Source: Pycnococcus provasolii
Taxonomy: Eukaryota; Chlorophyta; Pseudoscourfieldiophyceae; Pseudoscourfieldiales
NCBI GenBank assembly: GCA_049487715.1
Contig: CP150579.1
Coordinates: forward strand, 62,001 to 126,000
Direction of reading: 5' to 3'
DNA length: 64,000 nt
Positions 29,632-38,976 of this stretch are shown here, piece after piece (positions within the stretch are counted from its first letter, which is position 1; each line of letters begins with the position of its first letter). The notes under the pieces were generated by a model. That model was not told the origin of the DNA, searched no databases, and was given only the letters and a program-made list of their open reading frames with translations. The position numbers and the translations under genes were made by a program.

Positions 29632-29700
29632 AATAAAAATAAAGAGAGAGAGAGAGAAGAAAAAAAAGGAGGGAGGGGGGGAGGGAGGGAGGGGGGAAAA
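29632..29700. repeat. Purine tract with G-quadruplex potential
   Basis: A (GA)n stretch (29643-29657) followed by GGGAGGGGGGGAGGGAGGGAGGGGGG-type sequence (29669-29697), more than four G-runs with one-base loops, between the CCCH gene and the 29850 ORF. Confidence 0.65.
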
Positions 29701-29849
29701 AGTCGTCCCCGGAGATTTTGGGCGGTCCCATTCAATCTGATCTGAGATGGATCAGTGGGGGGAAAAAACTTCAATTCAATTCGGGTTTCACCCCTGACTT
29801 AACTCTGGGTTACTCTTGTTCGTTTGAATAACCTTTGTCACCATCCACA

Positions 29850-30086
29850 ATGGCGTCGGCGCGTTCAAGCGCGAACCTGCGTCCACTCTTTGAAGCGGTG
29901 CTCGCTTCGGATGCACTTGATGCTCCGGCATCATCACCCGACGGAAGCTCGGCGGCAACAACGTCGTTCAGAGTTTCGGGCACCAGAATTGTGGGGGAGG
30001 TTGGCGCCTCGCTTTTTCCGAAATCACGGCGAGACTACAGACCGATGCCATCGGCATCGGCCACGAGGCGTTCTTCTTTCTCTTGA
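29850..30086 (+). CDS. Short hypothetical ORF
   Basis: 78 residues from an ATG in good context (acaATGGcg): MASARSSANLRPLFEAVLAS, then an Ala/Ser-rich middle and RVSGTRIVGEVGASLFPKSRR. It looks like the start of a real protein, but its last 17 codons overlap a minus-strand ORF antisense. It may continue by splicing. Family not recognised. Confidence 0.35.
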   Translation: MASARSSANLRPLFEAVLASDALDAPASSPDGSSAATTSFRVSGTRIVGEVGASLFPKSRRDYRPMPSASATRRSSFS

Positions 30087-30356
30087 TGAAGAGGGTTCAT
30101 GATCCTCTCATAGGATTCCAAAAAGCCAGGTGTGCGCTCTTTCACGTTCATCATCATGATCCAACGGTCCATGTCTCTCGCAAAAGTAGGATGCCTGAGC
30201 TCCGCTTCCTTCCAACCTTTTTCGTCCAAGGCTTCCACGTGCGCTCGGACCCTTTGCCTCGGAGTCGAGCTTCTGATAGTTGCCAACGCGAGCGGGGCTT
30301 CGCCAGGATACGTGGTGACGCTGGCGGCGCTCCGTTTTTGCTTCAGCCATGGCACC
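30035..30356 (-). pseudogene. Hypothetical protein with one frame break
   Basis: From a minus-strand ATG near 30349 (MAEAKTERRQRHHVSW..) the frame gives about 35 plausible residues up to NYQKLDSEAK. It then shifts into a second frame reading HVEALDEKGWKEAELRHP, ARDMDRWIMMMNVKERTPGF and a stop at 30035. One base indel near 30240 joins the two. The charged C-terminal part looks protein-like, but the family is not recognised. It is a frame-broken gene or an assembly indel. Confidence 0.35.
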
Positions 30357-30582
30357 CTCCGTTTGATGGACCGGGATCCCGAACCGGCCAAACGTCCCCC
30401 CAAAAGCCTGGTCAAGGCAGAGCACTCCACAAGGGATCCCGAACGGAATGCATTTCGGACCCTAGGATCGGGACCCGTGAACTTTCCACCACCCGGTTTG
30501 GATTTCAGGATTTTGATTTGATTTTGATTTTCTCCCCCACACAGGCACAACAGGCCCAGGCCCAGACCGATCAAGCGCGGCG

Positions 30583-31550
30583 ATGTCGGCGTCGTTGATG
30601 CGCGTGCGTTCGCTCCGTGTGCCTCGCAGCAGTAGCAATAGTGGTGGTAGTAGTAGCACTGGTGTGTGTCGACGTTTCCTGTTCGTGTTTCCTACTTGTC
30701 ATCGTCATAGGCATTCTCGTGTGTCTATTATTCTCCTCGGAGATCTTCTGCTTCTCGTCGGACTTCTACCTCCTTGTCCTCTTCTTCCGACGACGACGCG
30801 CTCCTCGCGTCGCTAGGCCTCGACCTTGACGCGCTCGAACCGCCCGCGATCGACGGTGACCTCGAGAGCTTTCAGCGTGAAATGAACGCGGAATTCTTAC
30901 CCGACGAGGCGACGCTCACGTCAGTATCCGGGCGTACAGCCGTACCTGCGAACTACAACAACTTAGCAGAAGCAAGAACAGCCGCGCAGCAATCAGCCGT
31001 CGTCGTCGACAGATCGCATTGGGCGCGCATACGTCTCGTCGGCGCAAACCGCCACGAAGCTCTGGCTGCCGCATCGCAAGCGCTAGGAGGATCCGGGACG
31101 CACGACATTGACGACGCCTTTCGCGCGCAGAACCTCTCTTGGGCGAGCGGGGAAACCAACAAAGATATCGCGCTCGCCGCCGCACTACGTTCCGCCATCC
31201 TCGTGCTCGTACCACCCTCGAAGGGTGCGCAGGTGCTCTCCGCACTCGAGGACGCGTGCGCTTCCGTTGGCGGTGACGCGGCTGTCGTCGACATTGAGGC
31301 GGAGACGCGCATGCTGTTCGTTGCAGGGCCGACGTGGACAGGCGTCGTGCAGGCGTTCGAGGAGGGTGCGACCGACCGTGACGTCGCGCTCGTGCAGTTT
31401 GGAGGCGCACCGGTGATTGCCATCACAGGCGTGGGACTCGTTGACGGCGCTATGATCGTCGCAGATCAAGCGTGTGCTGGCGAACTCTTCGGCGCGCTCG
31501 TTAGAGCAGGCTGCGTGCCCGTGGGAGAGATGGATTGGTGTACGATTTAA
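30583..31550 (+). CDS. GcvT/YgfZ-like folate-binding protein, two exons
   Basis: Exon 1 (30583-30663) and exon 2 (30711-31550) join in phase 0 across a 47-bp intron (GTGTGT...TCATAG), giving 306 residues. The first 55 residues are Ser/Arg-rich without acids, like a plastid transit peptide. VVVDRSHWARIRLVGANRHE matches the entry strand of the GcvT/YgfZ fold (VVDLSH..RIRVSG.D). Further blocks are SAILVLVPPSKGAQVLSAL and RMLFVAGP. Plant plastid COG0354 proteins of this family help iron-sulfur cluster repair with folate. Assignment is by fold-level motif only, and the C-terminal barrel of GcvT is absent. Confidence 0.6.
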
Positions 31551-31664
31551 ATCTCCAAAACACACGAAAGAAAGAAAGAAAAAACAAAGCAAACCAAGCA
31601 AGCAAAATTTCCGCGTAGCATCATCCATGCCACGAGGTGACCCACAACCCACCCACCTTGTGTT

Positions 31665-33512
31665 TCACACGCTCCAGTCGACGCTGCCGCTTTCGACATT
31701 GTCGTTGTCATCATCGAGCACAGAAAGCGCACTCTGCGCGGCGATGCTGCACTCTGAGACGCCCCTTGTCGTCCCAAAGGCGATTTGCACCGCGCGTCGA
31801 AGCGCAGATCTGTCGCCAGAATTGCTTTCTGTGCCCTTCTGTACAAATTTGGATGAGGCAGAGGAGTAGTGCATCTGAGTTGTTGTGAGAGCTGGCGCCT
31901 TGATTGGGCTTTCAAAAAGAAGTCGCCTCGCCGACGTCGTTGTGCTGCTGCTTGGCAGTGGTGTCGTCGGAGATCGTTGGAGGAATGACGATTGATGCTT
32001 CTGCTGCTGCTGCTGCTGCACAAGCGTCGCCGACGTCGTTGTGCTGCTGCTTGGCAGTGGTGTCGTCGGAGATCGTTGGAGGAATGGCGATTGATGCTTC
32101 TGCTGCTGCTGCTGCTGCACAATCGTCGGAGAATGTGTGGAGAAGAGGCCGCCACGATCGCGAAGTTGAGTGTGCTGCTGCTGCTGCTGCTGCAACTGCT
32201 CGTCGTCATAGTAACTCGAGTTGTAGGTGTACATCTGTTGTTCGTACGATGGTGCCTTGTAGTCGCTGTATCCGCAGCTTTTGCTTCGGTACAACAACAG
32301 CGGCGATGATGAAGGTTGTGGTTGATGCTGCTGCTGCTGACGATGATGATGAGAGGAGGAAAGAGCAGGAGGATAGGGAGAAGTCGACGGCGCCAGTGAC
32401 ATGGATTGGGAAGGTGGCAGCATCGTTTCTTGCTGACCTCTCCGATCACCGATGATCGCCGCCACCGCGGCTGCTCGATGAAGCGGCGATTGCTGAACCA
32501 TCGGTCCCATGTGTGAGTGTGATCGGAATGCAAATTGGGCCCTCAAGGCGGCAGAAGCAGCGGACGCTGCCGCGTGATGCGCCTTGGCTGTGTTGAATCG
32601 AATCCACTCGTCCGGTGCTTGTTTGATCACCTGCCTCGTGGAGCGATGCTTCCATCGCTCGGGCTCACCTGTGTGAACGTTGAACGAGTACACTTCCCAA
32701 GCGCACTCGAGCTCTTCGATGCCGTGCGCGAATTGACACGTCTCCTCGCCCACGGCGCACCACCCTCCATTTGCACCGCCCGTCTGTAGCCAGTGCGAGC
32801 ACAGTGCGCACTTTGGCACCATGAGGCTGCTGCTGGTTGTTGTGGTTGCTGGTGGTAGTGGTGGTGACCCCCGGGACGACGGAGGAGAAGACTGACGAGG
32901 AGGTGACGGCATTCCTTGGGGAGGAGTACTGCTGCCGCCTTCGTGCTTCTGCTGTTGCTGCAGCTGTTGTCTTCGGCCCGGCGATGATTGGAGGACTTCC
33001 ATGGAAGTCCTCCATGATGACGTTTTTGCCGCTGACGGTGGTGGTGATGGTGGAGTGGTGGTACCGCTCCTGTTAGCTCGTTCCTTCTCTGTTGGCTTGT
33101 TATTGTTGTTCCCCCTTGGAGGCGATTGCTGTTGTTGCTGCTGCTGCTGAGCAGCCTTTTGTGCCTCGAACAGCCTCTTCGACACCGTAGCCCCTGGGCC
33201 TTCATGCACGAATGGGCACCGCATGCCACGCGTGCACACACCCTGCTGCCAGAAGACGCATATCGAGGCTGCTGCCGGTGGACCTTCTTCACGCGCTTTT
33301 GTTGTCGGCGGCGTAACCTCGTCTTCATCTGAAGTAACCGCCGATTTGACGTCGTCACACCGATTTGAAGTCGTCAAAACATTTTGTTGTTGTTGGATCA
33401 CCACCGCGCCAGCTTCATGCTTCTTCATGGATACGGGTCTGTTCGACAGCTCCGTTTTCGCGAGTTCCCACGAACGCGCGAGGTCCGACCCCGCCGCCGC
33501 CGCAGCAGACAT
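31665..33512 (-). CDS. CCCH zinc-finger protein with Trp-rich extended finger (paralogue 2)
   Basis: 615 residues from the ATG at 33510-33512; the frame is open 45 bp further but without ATG. The first finger is C85-x7-C93-x5-C99-x3-H103 (CVFWQQGVCTRGMRCPFVH). The second is the extended finger C238-x13-C252-x6-C259-x3-H263 with TGGANGGWC and FAHG, followed by the same Trp-rich extension (ECAWEVY, ERWKHRSTRQVIKQAPDEWIRF) as the gene at 27125-29572. The two genes are therefore divergent paralogues only 2 kb apart, with a different number of standard fingers. The rest is Gln/Ser/Pro-rich and disordered, with a 33-residue tandem duplication near the C-terminus. Predicted post-transcriptional RNA-binding regulator. 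Confidence 0.8.
   Translation of the reverse strand: MSAAAAAGSDLARSWELAKTELSNRPVSMKKHEAGAVVIQQQQNVLTTSNRCDDVKSAVTSDEDEVTPPTTKAREEGPPAAASICVFWQQGVCTRGMRCPFVHEGPGATVSKRLFEAQKAAQQQQQQQQSPPRGNNNNKPTEKERANRSGTTTPPSPPPSAAKTSSWRTSMEVLQSSPGRRQQLQQQQKHEGGSSTPPQGMPSPPRQSSPPSSRGSPPLPPATTTTSSSLMVPKCALCSHWLQTGGANGGWCAVGEETCQFAHGIEELECAWEVYSFNVHTGEPERWKHRSTRQVIKQAPDEWIRFNTAKAHHAAASAASAALRAQFAFRSHSHMGPMVQQSPLHRAAAVAAIIGDRRGQQETMLPPSQSMSLAPSTSPYPPALSSSHHHRQQQQHQPQPSSSPLLLYRSKSCGYSDYKAPSYEQQMYTYNSSYYDDEQLQQQQQQHTQLRDRGGLFSTHSPTIVQQQQQQKHQSPFLQRSPTTPLPSSSTTTSATLVQQQQQQKHQSSFLQRSPTTPLPSSSTTTSARRLLFESPIKAPALTTTQMHYSSASSKFVQKGTESNSGDRSALRRAVQIAFGTTRGVSECSIAAQSALSVLDDDNDNVESGSVDWSV
31930..32122. repeat. 99-bp in-frame tandem duplication
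   Basis: Unit 31930-32028 is repeated at 32029-32122 with one clear substitution (GACG to GGCG). It encodes two copies of a Gln-rich, QRSPTTPLPSSSTTTSA-containing segment in the CCCH protein. Near identity implies a recent event. Confidence 0.9.
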
Positions 33513-34122
33513 TCCTTCGATCGATCGATCGATCAAATAGTCGAGTCGTCGTGCCAAAACAAAAAACTGAACACCCAGCTACGAGAGCCTACAACACAAG
33601 GAGGAAAAGGTAAGTCGAACAACAACAATGTCGTCAGCAGCAGCTTATCCTTCTTATATGTACGCAAATAACAAGCAAAGAGTGTACTACTTACTTATAT
33701 AGAGTGTCACACAGACAGTCACACAGTATATTTATGGCGCCATACAAAACAAGTGGTGCTGCCCTGAACGGTGGTCGGGGGAGGATAATAATTAGCCGCC
33801 TCCGAGTCGTTCCTACCGCTAGCGAGTCAGCACCACCGGGTCCCTTGTTTTTTCCCCTCTAGTGAATGAAACAAGCAATCGGTCGATCAAAAATCGATCG
33901 CAGAAAACCCCCTCCCCCCAAGGGCGTGAGCGAGAAAAATAGCCTCGGGGGACCCCCTAGCTAGGGATGGTATAACCCAATTTCTGTGATGTCACACTCT
34001 TCTTGAGCATTCGCATTCATGTAGGGGATATGTGGACTGGGAACCCGGCAGAAAACTCCCCCTGCTGCCTGGTGGGGAGGGAACTCCGAGGTTTTTTTCA
34101 AACCTCGCTCGAGGGTTTTGGT

Positions 34123-34246
34123 TTTTCTCGACCTATTCCTCGACCAAGTTGGGCTTTTGTTTTGGTTTTCTCGACCTATTTCCTCGACCAAGTTGTTGTT
34201 GCGTTTTTTTGGGGGTTTTTCTCGACCTATTTCCTCGACCAAGTTG
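34123..34246. repeat. Three copies of a 30-bp repeat
   Basis: Copies at 34123-34151, 34166-34195 and 34217-34246 share TTTTCTCGACCTATT and CCTCGACCAAGTTG; copy 1 lacks one T. Spacers are T/G-rich. Read on the minus strand they give LVEEIGRE repeats, but no gene context supports translation. Confidence 0.85.
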
Positions 34247-34303
34247 CTGCGTTCGAGATTTACCACGATCCTCCTCCAGTGGACGGAAAATAGGTCAACG
34301 GAT

Positions 34304-34329
34304 TAGGGTTAGGGTTAGGGTTAGGGTTA
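34304..34329. repeat. Telomere-like (TTAGGG)4
   Basis: Four exact TTAGGG units, upstream of the CCCH paralogue 2 (about 790 bp from its start) and downstream of the secreted Cys-rich gene. Confidence 0.85.
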
Positions 34330-34445
34330 CTGGGTTTTTTTGCTGGTGGTGATGATGGATGAATGGCCGCTGAATGAATGATTCGAACGATTATTATTAC
34401 AGATGACGACGTATGTATACCAATCCATCCATAATAATGTTTGAG

Positions 34446-35279
34446 TCAATTCAATGGTGGTGGTGGCGGCGGCGGCGGCAAGATCGCGTACGGTTCACCT
34501 GCCCACGGTGGGTCGCGGCGACCGCCACCTTCCCACACAACCACGTCGCCGTGAGCTCGGGCGAGGCCACCGAGCTGCTTGTAGGCTTCGCCGAGCTCCT
34601 TGACGGCGTCGTATGTCGCAACGTTCGGATCCGCGTATGCCGTGCGATCGCCCTCCCGTTCCGCGCCTGGGGGACATTGTCCGACTCTGTACCAATTATT
34701 CGGTGGTGGACACCCGCTGCATATCTGGAAGCCCGGATTGAACGTGCCCGGTTTCGCCCATGCGCCTGCTTCGCAGTCACGCTCGTCGAGGTCTGGTGGT
34801 GGTGGAGGTGGCGGCGGTGCTAAGTCGATCGGTGCGCCAAGCGGAATATCAGCACCCGGCAGCAAACCACCACCACCACCACCACCTTCCGCTTCATCAT
34901 TAATCAGCTGTTCGATTTCGCCAATCAAGGTCAATAGCTCGTCCGCGGAGAGATCGTTGCAGTCGCCGTTTGGCGGACAAAGCAAACTGAGAAAGTCGTC
35001 CACTGCTGCCGGTGCACTACCACCACCACCACCACCACCAGCGGATGCCTCGCAAATTTGCCTGTATTCTTCCACGGATCCACAGCAGTCGCCGTTGTCA
35101 ACACACGTCGGGTCGCAGCAGCACAGCTCTCCAACGACGCAGAGCCCGCAGTCGGCGTCGGTGCCGCACTGAAAGCCAGGTACCTGTGCATGTGTGACTG
35201 ACGTCGTCTCCGACAACAACAACATCAACACCACGACCACCACCACGACATCGAGCATCATCATCATCATTATCATCAT
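34446..35279 (-). CDS. Secreted Cys-rich protein, somatomedin-B-like motif
   Basis: 277 residues. The N-terminus is a very hydrophobic signal segment (MMIMMMMMLDVVVVVVVLML), cleaved around residue 30. Residues 38-76 contain ten cysteines, including CCCDPTCVDNGDCCGSVEEYRQIC. Its CC-x-D-x2-C-x3-GDCC-x-DY-like spacing matches somatomedin-B domains of extracellular proteins. Poly-Gly and Pro-rich linkers follow, then a short domain with three more Cys and a Pro-run C-terminus. Probably an extracellular or wall protein. The exact start among the first Met codons is uncertain. Confidence 0.6.
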   Translation of the reverse strand: MMIMMMMMLDVVVVVVVLMLLLSETTSVTHAQVPGFQCGTDADCGLCVVGELCCCDPTCVDNGDCCGSVEEYRQICEASAGGGGGGGSAPAAVDDFLSLLCPPNGDCNDLSADELLTLIGEIEQLINDEAEGGGGGGGLLPGADIPLGAPIDLAPPPPPPPPDLDERDCEAGAWAKPGTFNPGFQICSGCPPPNNWYRVGQCPPGAEREGDRTAYADPNVATYDAVKELGEAYKQLGGLARAHGDVVVWEGGGRRDPPWAGEPYAILPPPPPPPPLN

Positions 35280-35634
35280 TATCGTCGTCGTCGAAAGAAG
35301 AAAGAATGATATTTCGTATCTGTTCTTTTTTCTGATTCACTTTCACCTCCACGACCCATTCTATTCTGTGAGAGCAACGACGAGAGGAGAGAAGGTGCTG
35401 CTGCCACCAATATGTGCTTGCTGAGTGAGTGAAAATGAAGCAGATAGAAATCAGATAGACCTTCAGATAGACTCCCTCGGGGATGTCCCCCGACCACAAA
35501 CAAAACGGCAAACCCCCATTTATGAATCGAACCAAAAAAAAAAAAAGACGAGGAGAGGAAGTTACACGCAATTTAATTTGACACAGAGAGAGTTAAAGAG
35601 ACGACGACGACGACGTATTCAAAAGAAGGAAGAT

Positions 35635-37800
35635 CTAGTCGTCGTCGAGCAAATAGTATTGCCCCAATTTCTTCTGCTCGGTATCCTTGGTCGAGTCCGC
35701 CTTGTTGATGCGTGGTCTGAAGTTGGAGGGATCGCGCCGGAAGGTGATTTCCAAGTTGGACAGGAACAGGTTCATGCCCGACAGCAAGTCACGCGGTGTC
35801 GTCGCCGTCGCATTCACCGCAGGCTCGCCCTCGTACACGATCACACGATCAGCCAAGTACGTCGCCATGATGAAGTCGTGCTCGACAATAAACGCCGTCT
35901 TTTTGGCGTGCATGATGAAGCGCTTAATCACCTTCGCGCAAATGATACGCTGCTCGCTGTCCAGGTAGGCGCTAGGCTCGTCAATCAGGTAAATGTCCGC
36001 GGGTGTGCCCAAGCACAGCGCGATGGCGACGCGCTGCAGCTCTCCGCCGGACAGGTTCAGAACATCCTGATCCATCAGAGGGTCGATGTTCAGCGGCTTC
36101 ATGACGTCCGTCACAAACTGCGGATGCAGGTAACTCTCGCGAATGCGCTTGTGAAGCAGCTGGCGAACGGAGCCCGGGAATTTGGGCGAGATTTTCTGCG
36201 GCTTGTACGAGACGTGGAACTCAGGAACGTCAACGCTCGTCCCGTCCGCCTCCGGATCAGGCTCCAAAAGGCCCGCGATCATGCGAATGAACGTCGTCTT
36301 TCCCGTGCCGTTCTCTCCGAGCATCACCACGATCTCCGAGTCGGAGAAGGCTCCCGCCTCGACGTTGAGCGTGAAGGTGCCCTGCGTCTTCTTCATGGCG
36401 GGGTACTCAAACATGCCGTGACCTTCGCCCTTCGCCTCGGCGTCGACGCTGTCCGACACCTTGAACGAAAGCGCGTCTTCGCGGAATCGCAGGTTCTCCG
36501 TGGGCACGAAGCCCGACAGGAAGATGTTGATGCCATCTCGCACGTTGAACGGCATGGTCACGACGCCGTACGCGCCAGGCTTTCCGTACAGGCAGCACAC
36601 AAAGTCAGAAAGGTAGTCGAGCACCGCGAGGTCGTGCTCGACGACGATGACGTACACCTTCTCGTCGAGCATCTGCCGAATGACGCGCGCGGCGGAGAGG
36701 CGCTGCTTGACGTCCAGGTAACTGCTCGGCTCGTCAATCATGTACACGTCAGCCTTCTGCATCGCGACGACGCCAATGGCGAAGCGCTGCAGCTCCCCTC
36801 CAGAGAGCTGGTCGACGTCGCGCCCCAGCACGACGCGCAGGTCGAGGTCGTCGAGGAGCTTTTCCATGAGCCCTCTCTCGTTTTTCTTTTCCAGGGCAAC
36901 TTTCACGCTCCCCTTGACGGCGCGTGGGATGTGGTCGACGTACTGAGGTTTGATGATAGCCTTGAGGTCGTCCTCAAGCAGCCTCGTGAAGTAGTTCTGC
37001 AGGTCACTTCCTCGGAAGTATGTGAGGATGTCCGTCCAGTCGGGCGGATTGTCAAACCTGCCCAAGTTTGGCTTCACTTTCCCCGCGAGAACCTTGAGGG
37101 CGGTGGACTTCCCAATGCCGTTCGTTCCCACGAGTCCAAGCACCTGTCCCGGCCGTGGCATGGGTAGCCTGTGCAGCTTGAAGCTGTTCGGGCCGTAGCG
37201 GTGCGTCGTGTCTCGGTTGAGGTTTTTCGGCAAGTTGATGATTTGCAGCGCTTCGTACGGGCACTTTTTCACGCAGATGCCGCATCCTATTATATTCATT
37301 TCAAGGAGGTGGTGTATTAAAATTTATGTGGTGTGTGAAAGTTGGTTGTGAGAAGAATATGATTAAAAATTTTTGCTCTTTTTTTGCTTTTTGGTTTGTT
37401 TGTTTGTTTGTTGACGACAAATGAGAGAGAGAGAGAAGCACTCTAACATGACGAAATGCTGAGATGCGCAAACAAACCAACAAACCAACAAAAAAGAGAC
37501 ATGAGCCTCCTCTGAGAAAAGTGCCACAAATGAAAACCACAAAACAAAAAAAAAAAAAAAAAAACACAAGTAAGAATGACGTACCGATGCAGAGGTCTTC
37601 CGAAATCCACGCAACTTTTGACGCAGGCGACACTTCTATGCAGAGCTTTCCCACCTTGACGACGGGGCACGAGCGCTTGCACTCGTGTCGACACTTCTTA
37701 GGTCGGCAGCGGTCACTATTGACGATGGCTATGCGGTCGAGACGGTCGCCGGAGTCCGAGACGAAGACGCGCCCCCTTTGCCGCCACCCTTCTTGCCCAT
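35635..37800 (-). CDS. ABCE1: ABCE1/RLI1 ribosome-recycling ATPase, two exons
   Basis: Essential soluble ABC protein that splits ribosomes after termination and acts in ribosome export. Exon 2 is 35635-37286. The intron (37287-37584) starts GTACGT and ends AATAG, restoring GCGIC of the second iron-sulfur motif. Exon 1 (37585 upward) encodes [19 protein letters not shown]...CKRSCPVV and LCIEVSP. Both nucleotide-binding domains are intact: [27 protein letters not shown] and [27 protein letters not shown]. Problem: the nearest ATG (37798-37800, [10 protein letters not shown]) is out of frame with DRLDRIAIV by one base and meets TAG. Either the assembly lacks one base near 37756, or the true start is in an upstream exon; TTTCGTTTATTTAG ahead of 37801 looks like an acceptor. 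TGTAA (minus strand, 35562-35566) follows the stop. Confidence 0.95.
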
Positions 37801-38004
37801 AGCTTTTTCTAAATAAACGAAAGATGAAAATAAAATGTCCGTCTTCGGCGAGAAATGGCGGCCTCAGGAGGTGGCCTCAGGTGGGGGCGCGAAATCCCCG
37901 GGGATCTGGGAACCTCAAAATGCCTTTCAGGGAGCAACGGGGGGTCCCCAAAATGTGTCGGGGGGTCTGGTCTCTGGAGAGGCTTTTTGGACGGGCTTTT
38001 TGGG

Positions 38005-38976
38005 GACATCATAGACTAGGATTGCAGTCGTCCTGCAGAGCCTCCTCGATGGTGTCGAGCCATCCTCGACGCCATCCTGCACGAACGGCGCCAAGCTCGC
38101 GCGCAGCTTGAACGTCTTGGTGACTGCGAGCTGAGCCTCCGAGGCGGCGACGATGGAGATCATGGCGCCTACGATGCGCTTCGTGTCGTGCGTGGCGGTT
38201 GCGCTTCTGTCGGTGTCGCACCACGTGAGAGCGCGCCGGCATCCGTCGTAGCACTCTCGCAGCAGTTCGGAGAACTTCGTCCTAGCCGCCCAGAACCTTT
38301 CGTATGCATTTGTTGTTCTCGCGACGAGCATGAGTCCGAGTGCGACAGAGCACAGCTGGTGAGCGATGAGGTCAATGCCGAGCTGCACACCAAGCTTGAG
38401 CGCGACGAAGCACACGACGCCGGAGAAGGCGGTTGTGTACATCACGACGTACTTCGTGGCGTCGAGAACGCGGCTTGAGATGACGCTTCGCAGTGCTCGC
38501 AGCCACATGACGGAGAACGGAACGCGCACGGGTCTTTCTCCCGAGCGGTGGTAATATCCTCTCCACATGCGTTCGTCTTTCTCATTCTCTTCCGTGCTGT
38601 AGTGCAGCATTTCGCCGGCAATACGTCGTTTCTTGTTCCTTTTTTTCTTTTCCTCCGAGTCCGTCTCCTTCTCCTTTGACGTTTCCTTATCCTTTGACGT
38701 TTCCTTCTCCTTTTCTTTCGCACTCGAGGAGGATTCTGAGGAGGAGGAGGTTGGCCCTGTGACGTCCACCACGTCGTCCGAGGACGACGACGACGTCGAC
38801 GTCACAGAGGACGCGCTCCTTCGCGAAGACGTGCGGCACACCAAACCAAAGGCACCACTACCCACACGAGACGCCGCCGACGCCGCCGACGAAGGGCTCA
38901 GCCATGTCCGGGATGCATTCTTGCAGACACGACGAGCACTACTAGGAGCACTATTATGAGCAGTATGAGCACTCAC
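38005..38976 (-). pseudogene. Bestrophin-like chloride channel, truncated
   Basis: The N-terminal half of a bestrophin/VCCN1-type protein. There is a Ser/Arg-rich leader (plastid-like), a KEKEKETSKDKET low-complexity run, then YHRSGERPVRVPFSVMWLRALRS, hydrophobic helices and the family block HQLCSVALGLMLVARTTNAYERFWAAR. The C-terminal half (pore helices 3-4 and the HPP-type region) is missing. After VQDGVEDG the frame runs into unrelated sequence, while the +1 frame reads WLDTIEEALQDDC and stops near 38010. No in-frame ATG precedes residue 123, so the N-terminus may come from an upstream exon. Function is doubtful. Confidence 0.6.

Larger units (their letters stand above)
33513..34445. other. 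Intergenic region with short repeats
   Basis: About 930 bp with no recognised gene. It contains the triplicated CTCGACC repeats (34123-34246), a telomere-like tract (34304-34329) and a pyrimidine/purine-rich mixture. Confidence 0.5.

Noticed and set aside
34003-34293. Coding frame through the 30-bp repeats (LVEEIGRE / STYFLDQ type)
   Set aside because: Both strands are open only because of the repeat; there is no start context, homology or codon pattern.
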